From: Rostratula benghalensis
Taxonomy: Eukaryota > Chordata > Aves > Charadriiformes > Rostratulidae
DNA: 64,000 nt
Assembly (NCBI GenBank): GCA_013399305.1
Contig: VXAI01000015.1
Span: 939,965 to 1,003,964, forward strand
Direction of reading: 5' to 3'
Shown in pieces: positions 46,601 to 60,000 of this stretch. A program made the translations under genes and the position numbers. The number at the start of each line of letters is the position of its first letter. The stretch's first letter is position 1. The notes beneath the pieces are model-generated. The model was not told the DNA's origin. It worked only from the letters and a program-made list of their open reading frames with translations, and made no database searches.

Positions 46601-49600
46601 TAAAAGAAGCATTAGTGCTGTTTTAATATTTAATCAAAATTGTTTTATGCCTTATGTAACACCTTGAATCTGGGCCTGTCTGCCAGGCAGCACTGCACAT
46701 TTTAGACCTATACTTCCCTCCATTGCACATTGTCTGTCTTGTTGCCCTCTCCCTGTTTGTGTTCACAGATGCTCTGTACTTGGACAATACTTAAGGCCTG
46801 AACCCTCTGTGTGGGTTTTGGTCTCATTGGAGCCCAGAGCTCTTCTTCTGGCCACAGACAATCCTCTCTGTTAGTAACTTTTTTGCAGCAGGCAGTCCTC
46901 TGCTCTGCCTGAGCTCTGCAATGAGAGGGAACACCTCCAGTTTTACTTTCTACCCTGGAATCTAACTGGAGAAGACATTTGTTCTGCATTTAAACAGGAG
47001 TATGAAGGCAGAGTCTCGAATTAGTAGCTACTGGGAGGGATTTTTCATTTGGAAAAACAGAATCGGGCTGTATTTCAACAAAAGCAAGCTTAGAAAGGAA
47101 TGGAGCCAGCCACACTGCAGAACCTTTCCTGTCTCCAGTACTTCTTATGTTTAAGCCTCTCTGTCTTGGGAGGGGATGAGGTCAGACCCGCTCTTTATAT
47201 TCTGCTTGTCCAGTGCTCTGCAGGATCCCATGGGGAAACTGTCATCTGAGTGAGTCTAGAACAGGACTCACTCAGCTTTGGTCCCTTGGTCTTGTTCTGT
47301 GCTATGATTTCTGTTGGCAAACTGGTATGAAGAGTCCTGCCTTGTGGGGTGCTGGAAATGAGAGTACTGGTACTCACAAAGCGCTCAGATTTAATGGAAC
47401 GGTGGAGCAACAGGTATGAGAGGCAGAGGGTCTAGAAATTGTGGTATCAGGGATTTTATTCCTTAAGATGCACTGGGGATCTGCCTCTGAGTTAGAATGC
47501 AAGGTACGATGGAAATGTCAGTTCCCATGGGAGATTTTTAAGTTGCTGGTACATGCATAGTCTAAAAATCTTAGAAAAGCCTAAGGCTATTGTCAGAGTG
47601 TTGCCAATTTTGCATTTCTTTTTACCCAATCTTGCATTTATACCTATAAAGCTAATGAGGTAGACATGACCTCCTCTTTTCTTAGTCACTTCTCTGTCTT
47701 GTCTTCAGTGCTGGTGATCTGTGTCACAGGAACAGGCTTTGCTCAAAGAAAATGAGGAGAGAAGGGGTGGATTGAAAAGTAGGGACTGATGTTTATCTGG
47801 TTAGAAAAGCCAGCAAGTGTCAAGGAGAGAACACGTGTGGGTGTCTGAATATGCTTGTAGTAGTGGAAATCAGCTGCCATCCGGTAGCTCTGTAGACAAT
47901 GTGCCTTAAGATGGGTTCCCTTTGTGTAAGGCTCTACATCATCTCGGGGTCCTCCCCTGGTCCTGGCAGAGAAGTGTGAGGTAAATAAGGACGGTCACCT
48001 CTGCCAGCCACCCTAAAGTGCTTCCTACTGAATGGGGTGATCAACTTTGGGAGTGCCTTGTAATGGGAGACCTTCCTCACAGGCAGGGAAATTTTACTGG
48101 CGTAAACAAGGATAATGTGGGTGCAGAGCTGGGGGCCAGCTCAGCTCAGCACCTGGGTGCACATACCTGCAAGGCTGCCTGCTTTGGCCATGCTTCTAAG
48201 GCCAAACACCCTGCAAGCCCTGCTGGGAGGGTTGTCTGTGCTGTGCAATTGGTGGTATTGACTTCAGTGCACTTGAGAAAGGTTGAGGAACTTTAAGACT
48301 ACATAAAAAAGGGTAAATAGCAAACCAGATTGGGGGATGGGGGATTGGTGTTGACCCTATGCTGTTTGACTGAGCTTTTCTAAGAGACTGAGCAAAGGCA
48401 GGTTTTTCATCCCTGCCTTTGTCTGAGAAGGGCAGTAGTGGCAGATTGGAATGGTACTTGACTGCAGCAGTTTCTCCTGGCAGATTCCCTTCCGTGCCCA
48501 TCCGCTCCTTTCCCACCAGGCTGCTTACCACACTTGGGACTTCCTCCGGGGCATGCCATGCCGGTGCCATTTTGAGTGGGGCGTTAGGTGGTAAATCAGC
48601 TGCCTGCAGATCCTGTCTGAGGATTTCCAGGGGTCATATTCCTGAAAGCAAAGGGACAGTTTAGCCTCTGAGGCCACCACAGCAGAAAAGGAAGCAAGGA
48701 GGAGGACAGAGGAAGATGGGAAAGGAGCAGAAGTGGTAGTGGAGCAGGGGAATATATATAGGGAGAAAATGGAGAGGATGAAAAAGGAATGGTGAAGAAG
48801 GCCTGAGATACCTCTGTGCCACATGCCATCTCCTCCTGGGGTGGAGGAGGAGCAGTAGCTCTTCAATGCCAGTAAGGACCACAGCTCAGCCAGCATGTTC
48901 CTGCCCAGAGTGGGAATACAATTTCACACCCTACCAAGGAAAAAGTGGAGCTCAGGAGGGGGTTATTTTCTAGATCTGTGGCAGGAGGGTCCGGCTCTAG
49001 GCCAGACAATGCCTGGGAAGTCAGGGGTGGCTGACAATGCAAGAAGGGCTCTGTGCAGTGACCCCTTGATGCCCTTTTCTGCAAAAGATCTCAGCTTTTA
49101 AGAAAGCCCAGTATGGGAACAGCATGGGTGTCTCAGGTCCTTGCTGCTGGATCCTCACCCATCCCCAGCTGGACAGACAAGCTGCCAGCTCCATGTGTTA
49201 CAGGACCATGCTGAATTTCTATCAACTACCTTGCAGCTGTGCTTCTCAAACTCTAACTGCACATTGGTTTTGGACTAATTATCTCTTCCCCTCATGTGGA
49301 AAGTTCAGCAGTCCCATTCCCAAGGTACTTCTTGCTGGGAGAGATGTACCCTGGGATATCCCTGCTCCTCCTGCATCAGCATCTTGACTCCGTTCCTTTC
49401 TGTGCTCCAGTGTGGAGAACCAGCAAGTTCTCCGTACTTCATCTTACTACTTCGCAGTCCATTCTGCTCCTGGAGGTTTGAGTTGGGAAGCTTCCCAATG
49501 TTTAGAAGTTCCCTCCAGCCCCTGCAGTAACTCAACAGGAAAAGATAGCACCATGCCAGTTGCTAATTTCCTGAGTTTATTTTTGCACCATGTGTTCTCT

Positions 49601-52600
49601 ATCGCCATGCCTTTGAACAGCACCTCTTTTCCTCTGGTGAAGCAGAATGGCAAATGGCAGCTGCTGAAGGCTGGGATTTCTGCCCCCTTTATCATATTTT
49701 CTAAATATTGACCGACACCTGTATTCCCATTCCTCAATCCTCCAGCTGTGGTGCAACATGTGCATTTAGGGCTTTGATAGGTAAACACATAGTAAAGCTG
49801 TCGGGGAATATGCTAATTTATTCTTTATTGCAAGTGTTTAAAGTGCTGTACTGTGGGCCAACAGCTGCACTCTGATTTTCCTAAGCAGTCACTGAATCAG
49901 CTGAACTCCCCAGGGATGCGCTGCCAGCATGTGGCTGTGCCAAGTGGAAAGGAATCTGAGCCTCAGCGCTCCGCTGAGCACCACCCGATCCCTGTCCCAG
50001 CTCCCATGGGAATGCCACTTGCCTTTGGGTTAGGTGCCTTGTTTTAGACTACTCTGCTGGCACAGCTGCAGCTGGTAGTCACCTGCTGTCACCTACTACA
50101 GCAAACCTTTTCTGGTGGGTACACGTGCACACCAGGCTTAAGCACAGAAGCTGCCACAATGCACTGCAAGCGTTTGTTGGCTCACAACTGAGAATTACCC
50201 TCCTGTTCCTTTCTGTGTCCTCACTGATTTAATTTCCACTGACAGACTGGGAATTGCACTCAGCCTTCTTGCCCGTAATGCAGTTATGGCCCAGCAGATC
50301 CTCAGCCAGGGCTGGAGAGGGGACGTGATCTGCTGATGTTTGTGCTGGGAAGTGTGCTGAGTCTCTCCAACTCCTTAATTAAAGGCTTTGAGTTTCCCCA
50401 ACTCAGGTGCCTAACAACTTCCATAGCAATGGGGGAAATATTACCTATCTAATGCTACCTGTGTGAGTATAGATAAGCATGTGCATCCGTAAGACATGGA
50501 AATAGAGGAGGTATGTAAAAACTGTAATGTATTATCTGCTGGACACCTGGGTACTGGAGTAGGGTGATGCTCCCTCATGGTGCCTCCCCTAAAGGGCACT
50601 GCACAGCTTAAGGTTGGAGATGGTCTTGTAGAACAGCTGGAGATGAGGTCAAGTGAAATATGGTTAAGAGGTACTACTACTGCAACCCATCTTCTTCTTT
50701 TTTAGATGCTTATAAAATTTCCACAAATATTACACTTGAAAATAATGTTTTTCAGGCTGTATTGCAGCCCAATGATGATGAAACTTTGGCTACACGTAGT
50801 TTGGCTATTGAGACCTGACTGGTTAATTGTTATCAGAGAGCCTCAGGAGATGGCAGAACAAGGTTAGAAAAACCACTAATCTACACCAGGCATTCAGTGT
50901 GTTCCCTAGGGCACTGCTGTTTGCTCTGAGCTGAGTGTACTTAGTATCTCTCTGCAACTAAAACATTCACTCTGTTGCTCTCCTTATAAAGCAAATATGA
51001 CACTTCCAAAGCCTGAAGAGCAAATGGGTTCATTGCAAATCCAAGTGGTTTTGGTGGCAAAGGGTAACAGAAGTAGATGCAGGTGTGGCAGTGGGACTGT
51101 GGTATCTGTGATGTTAGTCTGCACTCAGCCTTGCCTGCCTTTACTCTCCTCTGAAGAGGAGTGCAGGAGCAGTGCAGAGATACTGTGCACATGGCACTTT
51201 TGCTTCTTGAATCCTGAGTTGCAATATATTCCTGCAGCACCGCTCCTTACTTGTAGATCTGGGAGGCTATAGGGGAGGTGTAATGCTGTCTTAGGGTAGT
51301 TGTGTATGGTAAAGAGCCTGGGAAGACAGAGGTTCTTGTCCTCCTGCAGAGGCTCCAGCCTGGGCAGAGTTGCAGAGGTCTCCACTCCTCTCTGCAGCCT
51401 CATAAGTGAACTGTTTTGAATCTCTGGGGCATACCAATGAATCTGGCACCACCACCTGCCCCATATATTTATATTTTTTAAAAATCTGACCTGTACTCTG
51501 TCACCAAGTTTACTATTGGTGCAACAAGTAAAGGCCTTATTCCTGTGCACATAACCACCCCATCCTTCAGCTGCATTCATATTCTGAAGTAGTTTCAACT
51601 GCTTTATATGGAAATATGCACAACATTCTATACGCTACCACTCCCAACAGCACATACTGCCTGGTTCTGAAGGACTGCAGAGCACCAGTCACCCCAGTAG
51701 GGCTCTCTTTGCATCAGTGCTATGTCACAAAATGTCCATGGAGATGAGGAAAGGGCTCACCTTTTTGGGGCATTGCAGATCTCTAGCGAGGCTCATCAGC
51801 AAATCATGGGAAATGGGATCCACCAAGTTGAGGAAAGTTGCATTTTTATAGAGCACCTCATTGAGGAATGTTCCTTCCAGTCCCAGGTCCTGCAAGAAAA
51901 ACATAGGTTCCCTTGCAGCTATGACCATGAGGTGTTTTGAAACCAGAAAGTAAATCCCATGAGGTGCCAGATGGTTACTCAATACAGGAAAGATGAAGCA
52001 GCTGTGTCTGGCCCAGTATTACTTTGATGGGGGATGTGGATAGCCAGAGAGCTGAATGAGATGCAGTATTAAGTTTAGCTACCCAGCCTAGGGACTGGCC
52101 ACCTTGTTTACACCTACCACAGGAAGATGAGAGTGATATCATTTCCCTCCAGAGAGAATTAGCTCCAGAGAAACTTACAGTTTTGTCAGCTTCTGTGTGT
52201 GACTGCTGAAGGAGCTGAGCAGGAAGGTTGGCTCCAAACCTGCTTTTCCAATCTCAGCTTTTCTGGAAGAATCAAACCTTTCTCAGGTACTCAGATACTG
52301 CCCCACACCCTGGTGGTGGCTGCCTAACTAGAAGTCCTGCCCATCAGTATGAGTTTAGCTGTGCTGTGAATTTCTCAGCAAGTGCTAAACATTGGCAGTG
52401 CTGTCGTTTGGCTGTAATGGTAAATTTATAGATAGCTCTACACAGCAGTCATGGGGAGTCCTTTTTCTGTTGTTCACCGTGTGAGCTAGGGGAACATCTG
52501 TGCTCCATGCAACTTACCTGCATGGACCAGGATGTGGGGCACCTTCATACATACTGGATGAAACCTTGGGGAAAAAAATTCTCCCCATGGGACAGATGGG

Positions 52601-55600
52601 TGATACTGCAAAGAACTAAGCCATTTCTTATTAAAAGCAAAGATAAGATTTAATATATGATATGGTTATTACAATCGAGGTACCATAGAGCTGTGGGGGA
52701 AAAAATTAAAAAAAGAGCATCTGGGAAAGAGAGATCACATACTCACATGAAAATAGCCTGAGGGCAGAAAAAAATATATTGTGGGAGTAGAAATGTAGAA
52801 GAAAGCTCCCTAGCAGGGACAGTGCTAGGTTTGGTTCAGTTGACCAGGAGGGCTCAGCTGAGGGAGGAAACAAGTCCTCTGACCATTCTGTATGCTGCTG
52901 CCAGAAGAAATGAATAAGCAAATGGGTGCCCCATATGTTCATGCTGCTCCACTGAATGTGTGCTTCAGGCACCACCCAGTGAAAGATGCAGTGAGCTAAA
53001 GGAAAAAAAAAAAAGCTGGATGTACACACGTACATCACCAGCAGGGATGGAGCCATAGCTGACAGAGGTGTGGGGTCTTAACCCTAAGTAGCAATCAAAG
53101 CCACTGATGTATCTGTTCTCTCCTGCTCTGCACGCACTTGGAATGAGCAAAGAGCAAAACATCAAAGAGGCCCTGGCTACAGATCTGGTGGACAAAGGGA
53201 GAATAAATCAAATGCTTTACAGCTCCATCACTGTGTGTACACAGATGATACCCATAAGCAACCAAGGAACCCAAGTAGTGTATCAGTCCTGAAGGACAGA
53301 CAGACACGGCTGGATGTGGGCCAGGACTGTACCAAGGCATCATTCCAATGTCTCCCTTAGCCATAGAGCTTTGGGGACATGGAGCCTCCTACGCTAAGTG
53401 TAACAGGCACAGATGAAGAAAGCTGCCAAAAGGATGGCATGGCTGGGCATGCAGCAGTGGATGTCACAGCAGTAATTAAACTCCCCCAATTGGAGTTATA
53501 CCATAAATCCTGCCTGCAAGGGTTTTATAAATAATATAGCTGTAAATATTCAGTTCATCTTGACAGTCCATAAATTCTCACCCCAGGGGCATTTTCTGGT
53601 TCATCTCACCTGTTTTCCCCCTGCATTTCTTGGGAATTTTGTACTGCCTAAAGGATGGCTGTAGATGGCAGAGTATTTTAAAGTCTTGCCAGTTCAGGTG
53701 GCTTAGTGCTGTTATCTTAAAAATGACTGACACTTGGCCTTTGTCTCAGCACAGGAAAAACAGATTGTACCAGACTTTTTGCTGGTGTAAGTCTATTGTC
53801 TCCCCTGGCTTGAGCTAAGTGGTGCCCACTTAGACCAGCAGGAAAATTGGTCTGTCTTTAGCAGCTGGGCATTTCTGAGACTGGTAAATGATGTGCAGTG
53901 AAGCTGTCCAAGTGTCCCTGTACAATACAAGCAAACATGAGTGTACACCTGTGGTTTGCAGTTGTTCTCCCTGTACTCTTCTAAAATCCTGTGATCTCAC
54001 ATCTCTTTTAGCGGATCTGCTTCTGGCTGGCTTGCTTGCTTTATGCTATTACACCCTTTTGACATCCTAGGAGCAGTTCACGGGTCAAAAAACACTGTCA
54101 GATACAATTGCATCCCGTGGGGTACATGTGCAGGGTTGGGCAAAGTCTGTGTCTGCTGGGAGCAGCAGGAGACACACATCAGGAGCCTGTGTCCTCCAGT
54201 TTGGCTGAGCACATTGCTCATTTGGGGAGGCTGTGATTCTGGTCCCACCATCGCTTCTGGGGTGTTTGCCCTCTGGTCCAAGGCACAGTGATGAGGTCTG
54301 ATGTTAAATATCCTCACTGTCCACTAGAATGAACAAGGTGTCTCTCTTTTTACAGGTAACAAACAGACCCTCACCTGGGACACATTAATCTGTGACTCCT
54401 GAGAGTGTGTTGCTGCCAAGGTAAGCCAGCCTGGCTAGGCAAGGACACGCTGGGGGACAAACTAAGGGCTGAATTTAGTTAAGTGAGAGACATTTGTAAA
54501 TGAGAAAAACGGGCTGATTGTAGTACTCTTTGAAGCTGACATTGGACATTTGAGGAGGACTGGTTCTGATTATGTGACCCCAAACTGGCAGACAGTTGTG
54601 TTTAGTTGTTCAAGGGTGTATGGAAAGCATTAGTGGTGTAGCCCTCTGTCTCTGAAATCTCTGAGCGCACAATGAACCAGAGGCTTTGGGTGGTGCTGGA
54701 TGGGTTCCCAACTTACTTGGTGGAAGAAGGCTGTGTTGTGACTACAGGATGCGTGTCCTACTGCTCTGTCATGAGCAGATGAACAGAGAGTCACTGTTTC
54801 AATGTGAACAGGCAGAGATGGAACCAGGAATAATAAGGGGAACTGGAAAGACGGTGAACAATGTGAGTGTTTGGGATGTGGTAATTTTCAGTGCAGATGT
54901 GGAGAAGCCAGGTGCTTAGCTGATCCTGAGAGGAGCTGGCAGGCTGCATTGAAAGGAAGGCTTAAAAATGACCTCTTCCAGATGGCTCCTATGTCTTAGC
55001 ATTCAAACTTTGGCTGTTCAAAGATGGACCTTCTGGAGACCTCCAAGGTCTGTGGGGTACTTCAGTGCTTCATTCTCAAGGAGAGGTGCTGAGAACTACA
55101 GAAAATGACATTCTGTAGTTCTGGCCTGTAGCGTACCCTAGAAAAGTCTGTTTGTGTTACATCACCATGTTCATGAAATGAACAACCTTCTTGTAATAGT
55201 ACCTTTCTAAAACTGTCTTTGAAATCATACTCAATGCTTGTCACCTGTACTGGTGCATGCATACAGGCTTTCTGCTGAGGGTTTACCTGACTACACATGT
55301 GGCAAGAAGAGCATTTGTGGTGCTGGTAGCAATCCTCATGTGAACACTGAAGCAATGGACCAGAAAAGCAGAGATGTAATTTTTGGTCCTGTAAATTCTT
55401 AGTCACGAGTGTCCAACCTGCTCAATGCCTGGGGCTGCCAGCACCCCTGTTGGATGTGTTGTAAAGCCCAGGACATTCAAAGCAGTCAGGACTGTTAACA
55501 AAGCTGCCTGCAGCCAGTAGGATGTCTGTACAAGTATCCCAGCAAGTCAATCCCTGCTCCAACATACTCACACCCACAGGTTAACTGCCACTGTGGGGAG

Positions 55601-56808
55601 AAACTCCGCATGTTCCCAAGATGTAGGTCATTATCTAATGAGGCAAAGTGATATGCTAAGAACTGGTGGTGTTTTCTGTCAAAATCGGAGGGAGAAATTG
55701 TCTCCTGTTCTACTGATGGCAGAGCTGAGGTTGTGGGAGCTGAGGTTGCCTGGAAAGTGGTGGTAGCACTGAGCGATGGAGGAGATGGCTCTGTTCCAGC
55801 TACAGGGTTCTGTCCTCAGCATCAGTTTGGCACCACGCTGTCTGCACACTGGCTTTTCTGTTCCTGAATGGCGGCAGACAGAAACAAGCTCCCACTCATA
55901 CACTGACCCTTTTACCTCTTCTTTCAGCCTATATTGTCCCAGAGGTTCTTTCCAAAACCATTTTGGGTTCTCCCAAGGATAGATCTTGTCCAGCTTGGCT
56001 GGGTGGCTGTAATGGGATGTGGTGGCAGTGGGATGGAAGTGGCTTTTCCCTGGGGGGCATTGATTCTGAGCACACCCTGGAGCTGGCGTGGAGGGATGTG
56101 GATGGGGAGAGCTGAGGCTTGGACACCTTTTTCCTGTGTGCAGCACAGCCTTCCTCCCAGCCCCTCTGTCCCTGTCCCCAAGCAGCCGGGCCAGGTGCCC
56201 CTCGCTCAGGCGGGGACACGGGGAGGTGGCAGGGAGCCAGGCCGGGTGTCGCCTCCCGCAGCCGCTCCCGCCCGCCGCGGCGGGGACCGAACGAGGCGGC
56301 TCCCGCACCACCGGGGCACGGAGCGGTGAAAAGCAGCACAGAGCCCTGCCCGCACCGCCAAGGCGGGGACTTGCAAACCCACATCGCCGAGGACGAGGGG
56401 GCTTGTAAATCCCGGCTCCCTGCTCCACACCGCCGGGTTCGGGGGGCTGCAGACCCCGGCCCGGCCGGCACCGCCCGCGCCGCGCACAGCCCTTTGTCCT
56501 GCCCGCCGCTCCCGTCCTGCCTGCATGCCCGGCTCGCCCGCGGCATTTACCTTCCTAAGCAGCCTGAGGATGTGCACGGCGTGCTCCCGCTTGTGCTCCC
56601 GGATGGTGGCCTGGATCTCCCGCAGCCACCCCACCCGCCGCACGTAGGGCGCCGGCGAAGCTTTCCGCAGCACCCCGGGCAGCTTCTGCGGGTGGAGGAT
56701 AAGGGAGGAGAGGTGGAAGTCGCCCCGGCCGCCCTCTAGCCTGCCGGTGTAGGGCTCCTCCGTGCTCTCGTCGTCCAGGCTGCTCTGCCGGCTCAGCCGG
56801 GAGCCCAT
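37129..56808 (-). CDS. LRRC75B: Leucine-rich repeat-containing protein 75B, complete, 340 aa
   Basis: Four coding exons read on the minus strand: 56808-56551, 51889-51761, 48641-48529 and 37651-37129 (TGA), with AG/GT borders and closing phases. The N-terminal exon starts MGSRLSRQSSLDDESTEEPY and holds VRRVGWLREIQATIREHKRE. The middle exons carry NLVDPISHDLLMSLARDLQC and SSDRICRQLIYHLTPHSK. The last exon carries MDLSGIPLTMRDVHRMAYYL and leucine-rich repeats around LTSVDLSFTELNDDMVRLLL, LPKLTHLSLNGNRLTRATM and LAWVDLGNNVDVSSMPQPLL, then an acidic, Ser-rich tail. In mammals the gene is reported to act in myogenic differentiation; the biochemical role is open. The paralogue LRRC75A is the main alternative, but the neighbours SNRPD3, GUCD1 and UPB1 favour LRRC75B. 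Confidence 0.93.
41396..41421 (+). other. G-quadruplex-type motif
   Basis: Four G runs of three or more with short loops (gggag, then gggggaaaga, ggggcaggggg). It lies in LRRC75B intron 3 on the strand opposite to the transcript. Confidence 0.6.
43655..43745 (-). mobile_element. CR1 LINE 3' fragment, minus orientation
   Basis: Read on the plus strand it shows the reverse complement of the CR1 3' end: catagaatcagaatagtttg, then ggttggaagggaccttt, gtccaactaccctgcagtg and agcagggatatc. It is truncated and inside LRRC75B intron 3. CR1 is the dominant LINE of birds. Confidence 0.9.
48529..48641 (-). CDS. LRRC75B: LRRC75B coding exon 3
   Basis: The acceptor is tgctttcag and the donor gtaagc. It encodes EYDPWKSSDRICRQLIYHLT onward to RRKSQV plus two bases, completed to Cys by the last exon. 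Confidence 0.93.
48642..51760 (-). other. LRRC75B: LRRC75B intron 2 (3.1 kb)
   Basis: Unique-looking noncoding sequence. Several short overlapping open frames are present in all directions, with nothing recognised. Confidence 0.65.
51761..51889 (-). CDS. LRRC75B: LRRC75B coding exon 2
   Basis: The acceptor is ttcttgcag and the donor gtgagc. It encodes 43 residues, DLGLEGTFLNEVLYKNATFL through ARDLQCPKK, in phase 0 at both ends. Confidence 0.95.
51890..56550 (-). other. LRRC75B: LRRC75B intron 1 (4.7 kb)
   Basis: Noncoding. Its 5' end lies in the CpG island, which explains the long open frames on both strands between about 55.7 and 56.5 kb. No further exon was recognised. Confidence 0.65.
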
Positions 56809-57070
56809 GGCCGCGATGCCGCCGTGCCGCGCTCCAAACGGGGCGAGCTCCGGGCCGGGGGAGGCGCTGGGGAACGCGGGGGGTCCGAGCAGCCCCGCCC
56901 GGTCGGCCCCGCCCCGACTCCCCGTGCTCCCCGGCTGGTGTTTCCCGGCGCTCCTGGAGGAGCAATGACCCAGGAGTATTTTATTTGCTCGGGTCCCTGC
57001 CCCAGCACCCGCCTCTCCAGCCGCTGGGCAGCCCCCGCTGCCCCTTCTTCTGGAGACGCCTCCTCCCGGG
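56170..57070. promoter_or_regulatory. LRRC75B: CpG island: LRRC75B promoter and first exon
   Basis: Dense CpG and GC-rich sequence spans the first coding exon and about 250 bp upstream of its ATG (minus strand, so to the right). No TATA box was seen. The transcription start cannot be fixed from the sequence. Confidence 0.75.
56551..56808 (-). CDS. LRRC75B: LRRC75B coding exon 1
   Basis: Encodes 86 residues ending HILRLLRK, with donor gtaaat. The ATG is in a CpG island. The first in-frame Met gives the conserved MGSRL start. The N-terminus is Ser/Glu-rich and likely disordered up to about residue 50. Confidence 0.92.
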
Positions 57071-57074
57071 TTTG

Positions 57075-60000
57075 TTCTGCCGGGAGATGCTCAGTGGAGA
57101 AGACAAAGAGGAAAGGATGCTGCTGGGACCGCTCCTTGCATCTACGTGTTTGGGGGAGCTTTTTTTTTCCCTGGGCAAACTCTTTGAACACTGCAAAAGG
57201 TTGTCAAAATTAATAGTGGTTCAAAACACACCATCTGGCTGGGGCTGTTTCTGTGGGCTGTGTTTTCTATCAGTCTGCTGTTAGACCCAGAGGAGGTTAT
57301 TACACGAATCTAGAAAGTGGCAGCAATTTTGCCCACCACTCGTCGTCGGCAAACTGATAGTACGATGTTGGCACCGTTCCTTACCTGGTGTGGGTAGAAG
57401 TGTTTTCCTCGTATGCATCCCTCCCTCCCCCAACAGTGCACAGCAAGTTTGGCACATGCTTTTCCTCAGACAGAATCACTGCCATCCAGCAGGATGGTAA
57501 AAATCAAAGCCTGGATCCCATAACCAGCCACTGAGATTGTGCAGGCAGCTGAGTCATATCCCAGTAAAACCAGTGGCTCAGTCTGACGTTCTGCTTTCTG
57601 GAGCTGAAGCCAGGGGCTCACTTCTGTTCAGGAAGTCGCCACACTGAGCCCAGGTGCCTGTGACAGACCACAAGTCCTGCACAGAGGGCAGCAGTGTCTG
57701 GTAGCTGTAATGTGAGGGAACAGAGATAGAGGAACAGTCTGGGGTTCCCACTGCCTTGTGCATCCCTTAGATGAGTATCATCCAATGTATCTGTAGAAGA
57801 ATCTGTTCTTGTGGCCATTGGGTCCTCGCTTTGGGGGAATGGGGATGGCCATGGCTCTTTGCAAGCTTCCTTTTCCTTCCCAGTGTTCCTCAGATTTGTG
57901 AATTGGGACCAAGGTGGGGGTGCTCTGTATCATTGCAGCCTCATTCAAATACTGTATTGGGTGAGCTGAGTCCGGCTTGAAGAGGCAGGGACAAAATGGG
58001 TCTGGACTCTAAAGCAGTCTGGCCAATTCATCAGTTTTGGCAGTGTTTATGTGGGTCTTTAACCACGATGGGCTAAATTCTGATAGCCCTTCTCAGAGTT
58101 TTATTCATTTCATCGGACAAAAGCCCTGACTGTCCATCTCCCTGTTATTCCCCTCCCTGCTCTAACTAAGCAGCTGCGAGAGAGAAATTAGCATCAACAG
58201 ATCCTGAGATATTGCTGAGCCTGACTCAGGCTAATCCCATTTGGAGGGAGTATGTGCTGAGTAAGGACTTCAGGATCTGGTTGGAGAGCTTTGAGAGAGG
58301 CTGGGTCAAGAAACAAGTCACTTGTATGGGGTGCAGCGTTATGGCTGCAGGAGTGTCACTGGGAGCAAAGGGAAGGCCTGGCTGAGAGTGATGGGTAAAG
58401 GTCAGTGGACTGTTGCACGGTGGCCTTTCTCCGCCATGTGTCAACTGGACAGGCTGCTTTAAATCTGTGCTTCTGCCTGCTCTGTTCTGTGAGTGCTGCT
58501 GAAAGGAGGAGCAGCAATAGCAGGGCTAGTAACCACAGGATCAGTTTAATAGTAGAGCGGCTTTGTGTGGCTGCATTGTCTCACACCTTATCTCTGAGAG
58601 TCAGGAGAAGAAAACATAATCTGCAGTTTACACTTAGCCGGGGATGAGACTGTGCATTGTTGCAAGGTGATGGGAGAACCAGGGCAAGCAAGTGGCTCAG
58701 AGGATGACACTGTTACCAGGATACCTTATTCTCTGTATGTGACTTGAAAGTATCCCACCACAGATCAAATCCTCTTAACAAACAAACAGTTGCAAGAGCA
58801 TTTCAGCTGTCTCTTGTCCATGTGTGCTTTAAAACTGGAAACGCTACAATAGCGTGAATAATAGGAGCTAATGAGAAACACACCAATGCTCAGTTTGGTT
58901 TTACTGATGGAGAATGGCTGGCTGGCAGCTCGTTGTAGACTAAGAGATAGCCCCCACCCTGTCAATGTGTGCATTTTCAAAAGGCACCTGACAGCCAGTG
59001 GGTGTATTTCTATAGCTAAGATGGTCAAGGTTTGCTGCATGTGGGGGGAGGAGGCAGGAGACTTCTTAGGAAGAGTAGACTGTTGGAGACTGCAACCTCT
59101 GGACCTATGCAGTCCTAGGAGAGACTGAGCCAGTAGGTGAAGGATGCAAGACCTGAGGGATACCAGTCAACAGGAGTGTCCCGCCTTCCCTTTCCTCTTG
59201 GCTGTGATGGCAAGGGCGCCTGAAAACTACAGAAAGAGATGGATCAGTTCATGAGCTTGTAGGGTTGGACAGAGTGGGGACTGCAGGGCCTCTCACAGTG
59301 ACCACAAACTTGGCTTAGAAAGATGATTCCTCCACCCCATCCCAGTACCTCTCGGGTATTAATCTTGCTTCTAATCTGAACTCAGGTGTATGTGGTGCTG
59401 CCAGCTGCAGCTAGCTGGGTGCAGCGTGGCTGATTGTCATACAAAAGAATCTCTCCTAGGGTGAAAAATGAGAAAAATAGAAAGCAAAACAGGTCATCTC
59501 TAGGTTTACTCAAATTCTGGACACAGCTCCTTGTGTCCAGTAATGGGAATGTTCCCAGCTCTCAGCTTTTGGGTCAGGGAAGGAGATCTCAGGTCAGTGC
59601 CAGGAAGAACAACTGTACTGGATCAGACAGGATGCTTTCCCTCAGGTTCCTGAATGTAGTTAGTAAGTCGTTAATAAAGGTTGCCTAGCAAGGAGCAGAA
59701 GAACAGGGAGATGCAGGTTGGTGTGTTCCTGAATACCCTCCTCACTATCAACCCTCTGTAGTTTGGGAGTCTCCTGACATGGAGATCTTTGCATTTTATA
59801 GTCCTTGACAGCCCTTTTTGAGCCTGCACACATTTTGGGCATCCACATCATCTTATGACAGTGAGTTTCGCTGTTCAGCTGTGTGTTGTGTGAATGAATA
59901 TTTACTTTGTTCTGAATCTGTCACTTACCAGTTTAATTTGATGCCTTGTAGCTTAAATATTGGAAAAGGCAGCAGGCAGTCATTACCTATTTAATTTTCT

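Larger units (their letters stand above)
37652..48528 (-). other. LRRC75B: LRRC75B intron 3 (10.9 kb)
   Basis: No exon was recognised. It holds a CR1 fragment near 43.7 kb and a G-quadruplex-type motif near 41.4 kb. The 210-residue minus-strand open frame at 38762-39394 has no family resemblance and no splice logic. Confidence 0.65.

Noticed and set aside
55679..56546. Open frames of 249 and 205 codons on the minus strand
   Set aside because: They start in LRRC75B intron 1 next to the CpG island, overlap each other in different frames and show no recognisable protein family.
56119..56739. 206-codon plus-strand open frame
   Set aside because: Antisense shadow of LRRC75B exon 1 in GC-rich sequence.
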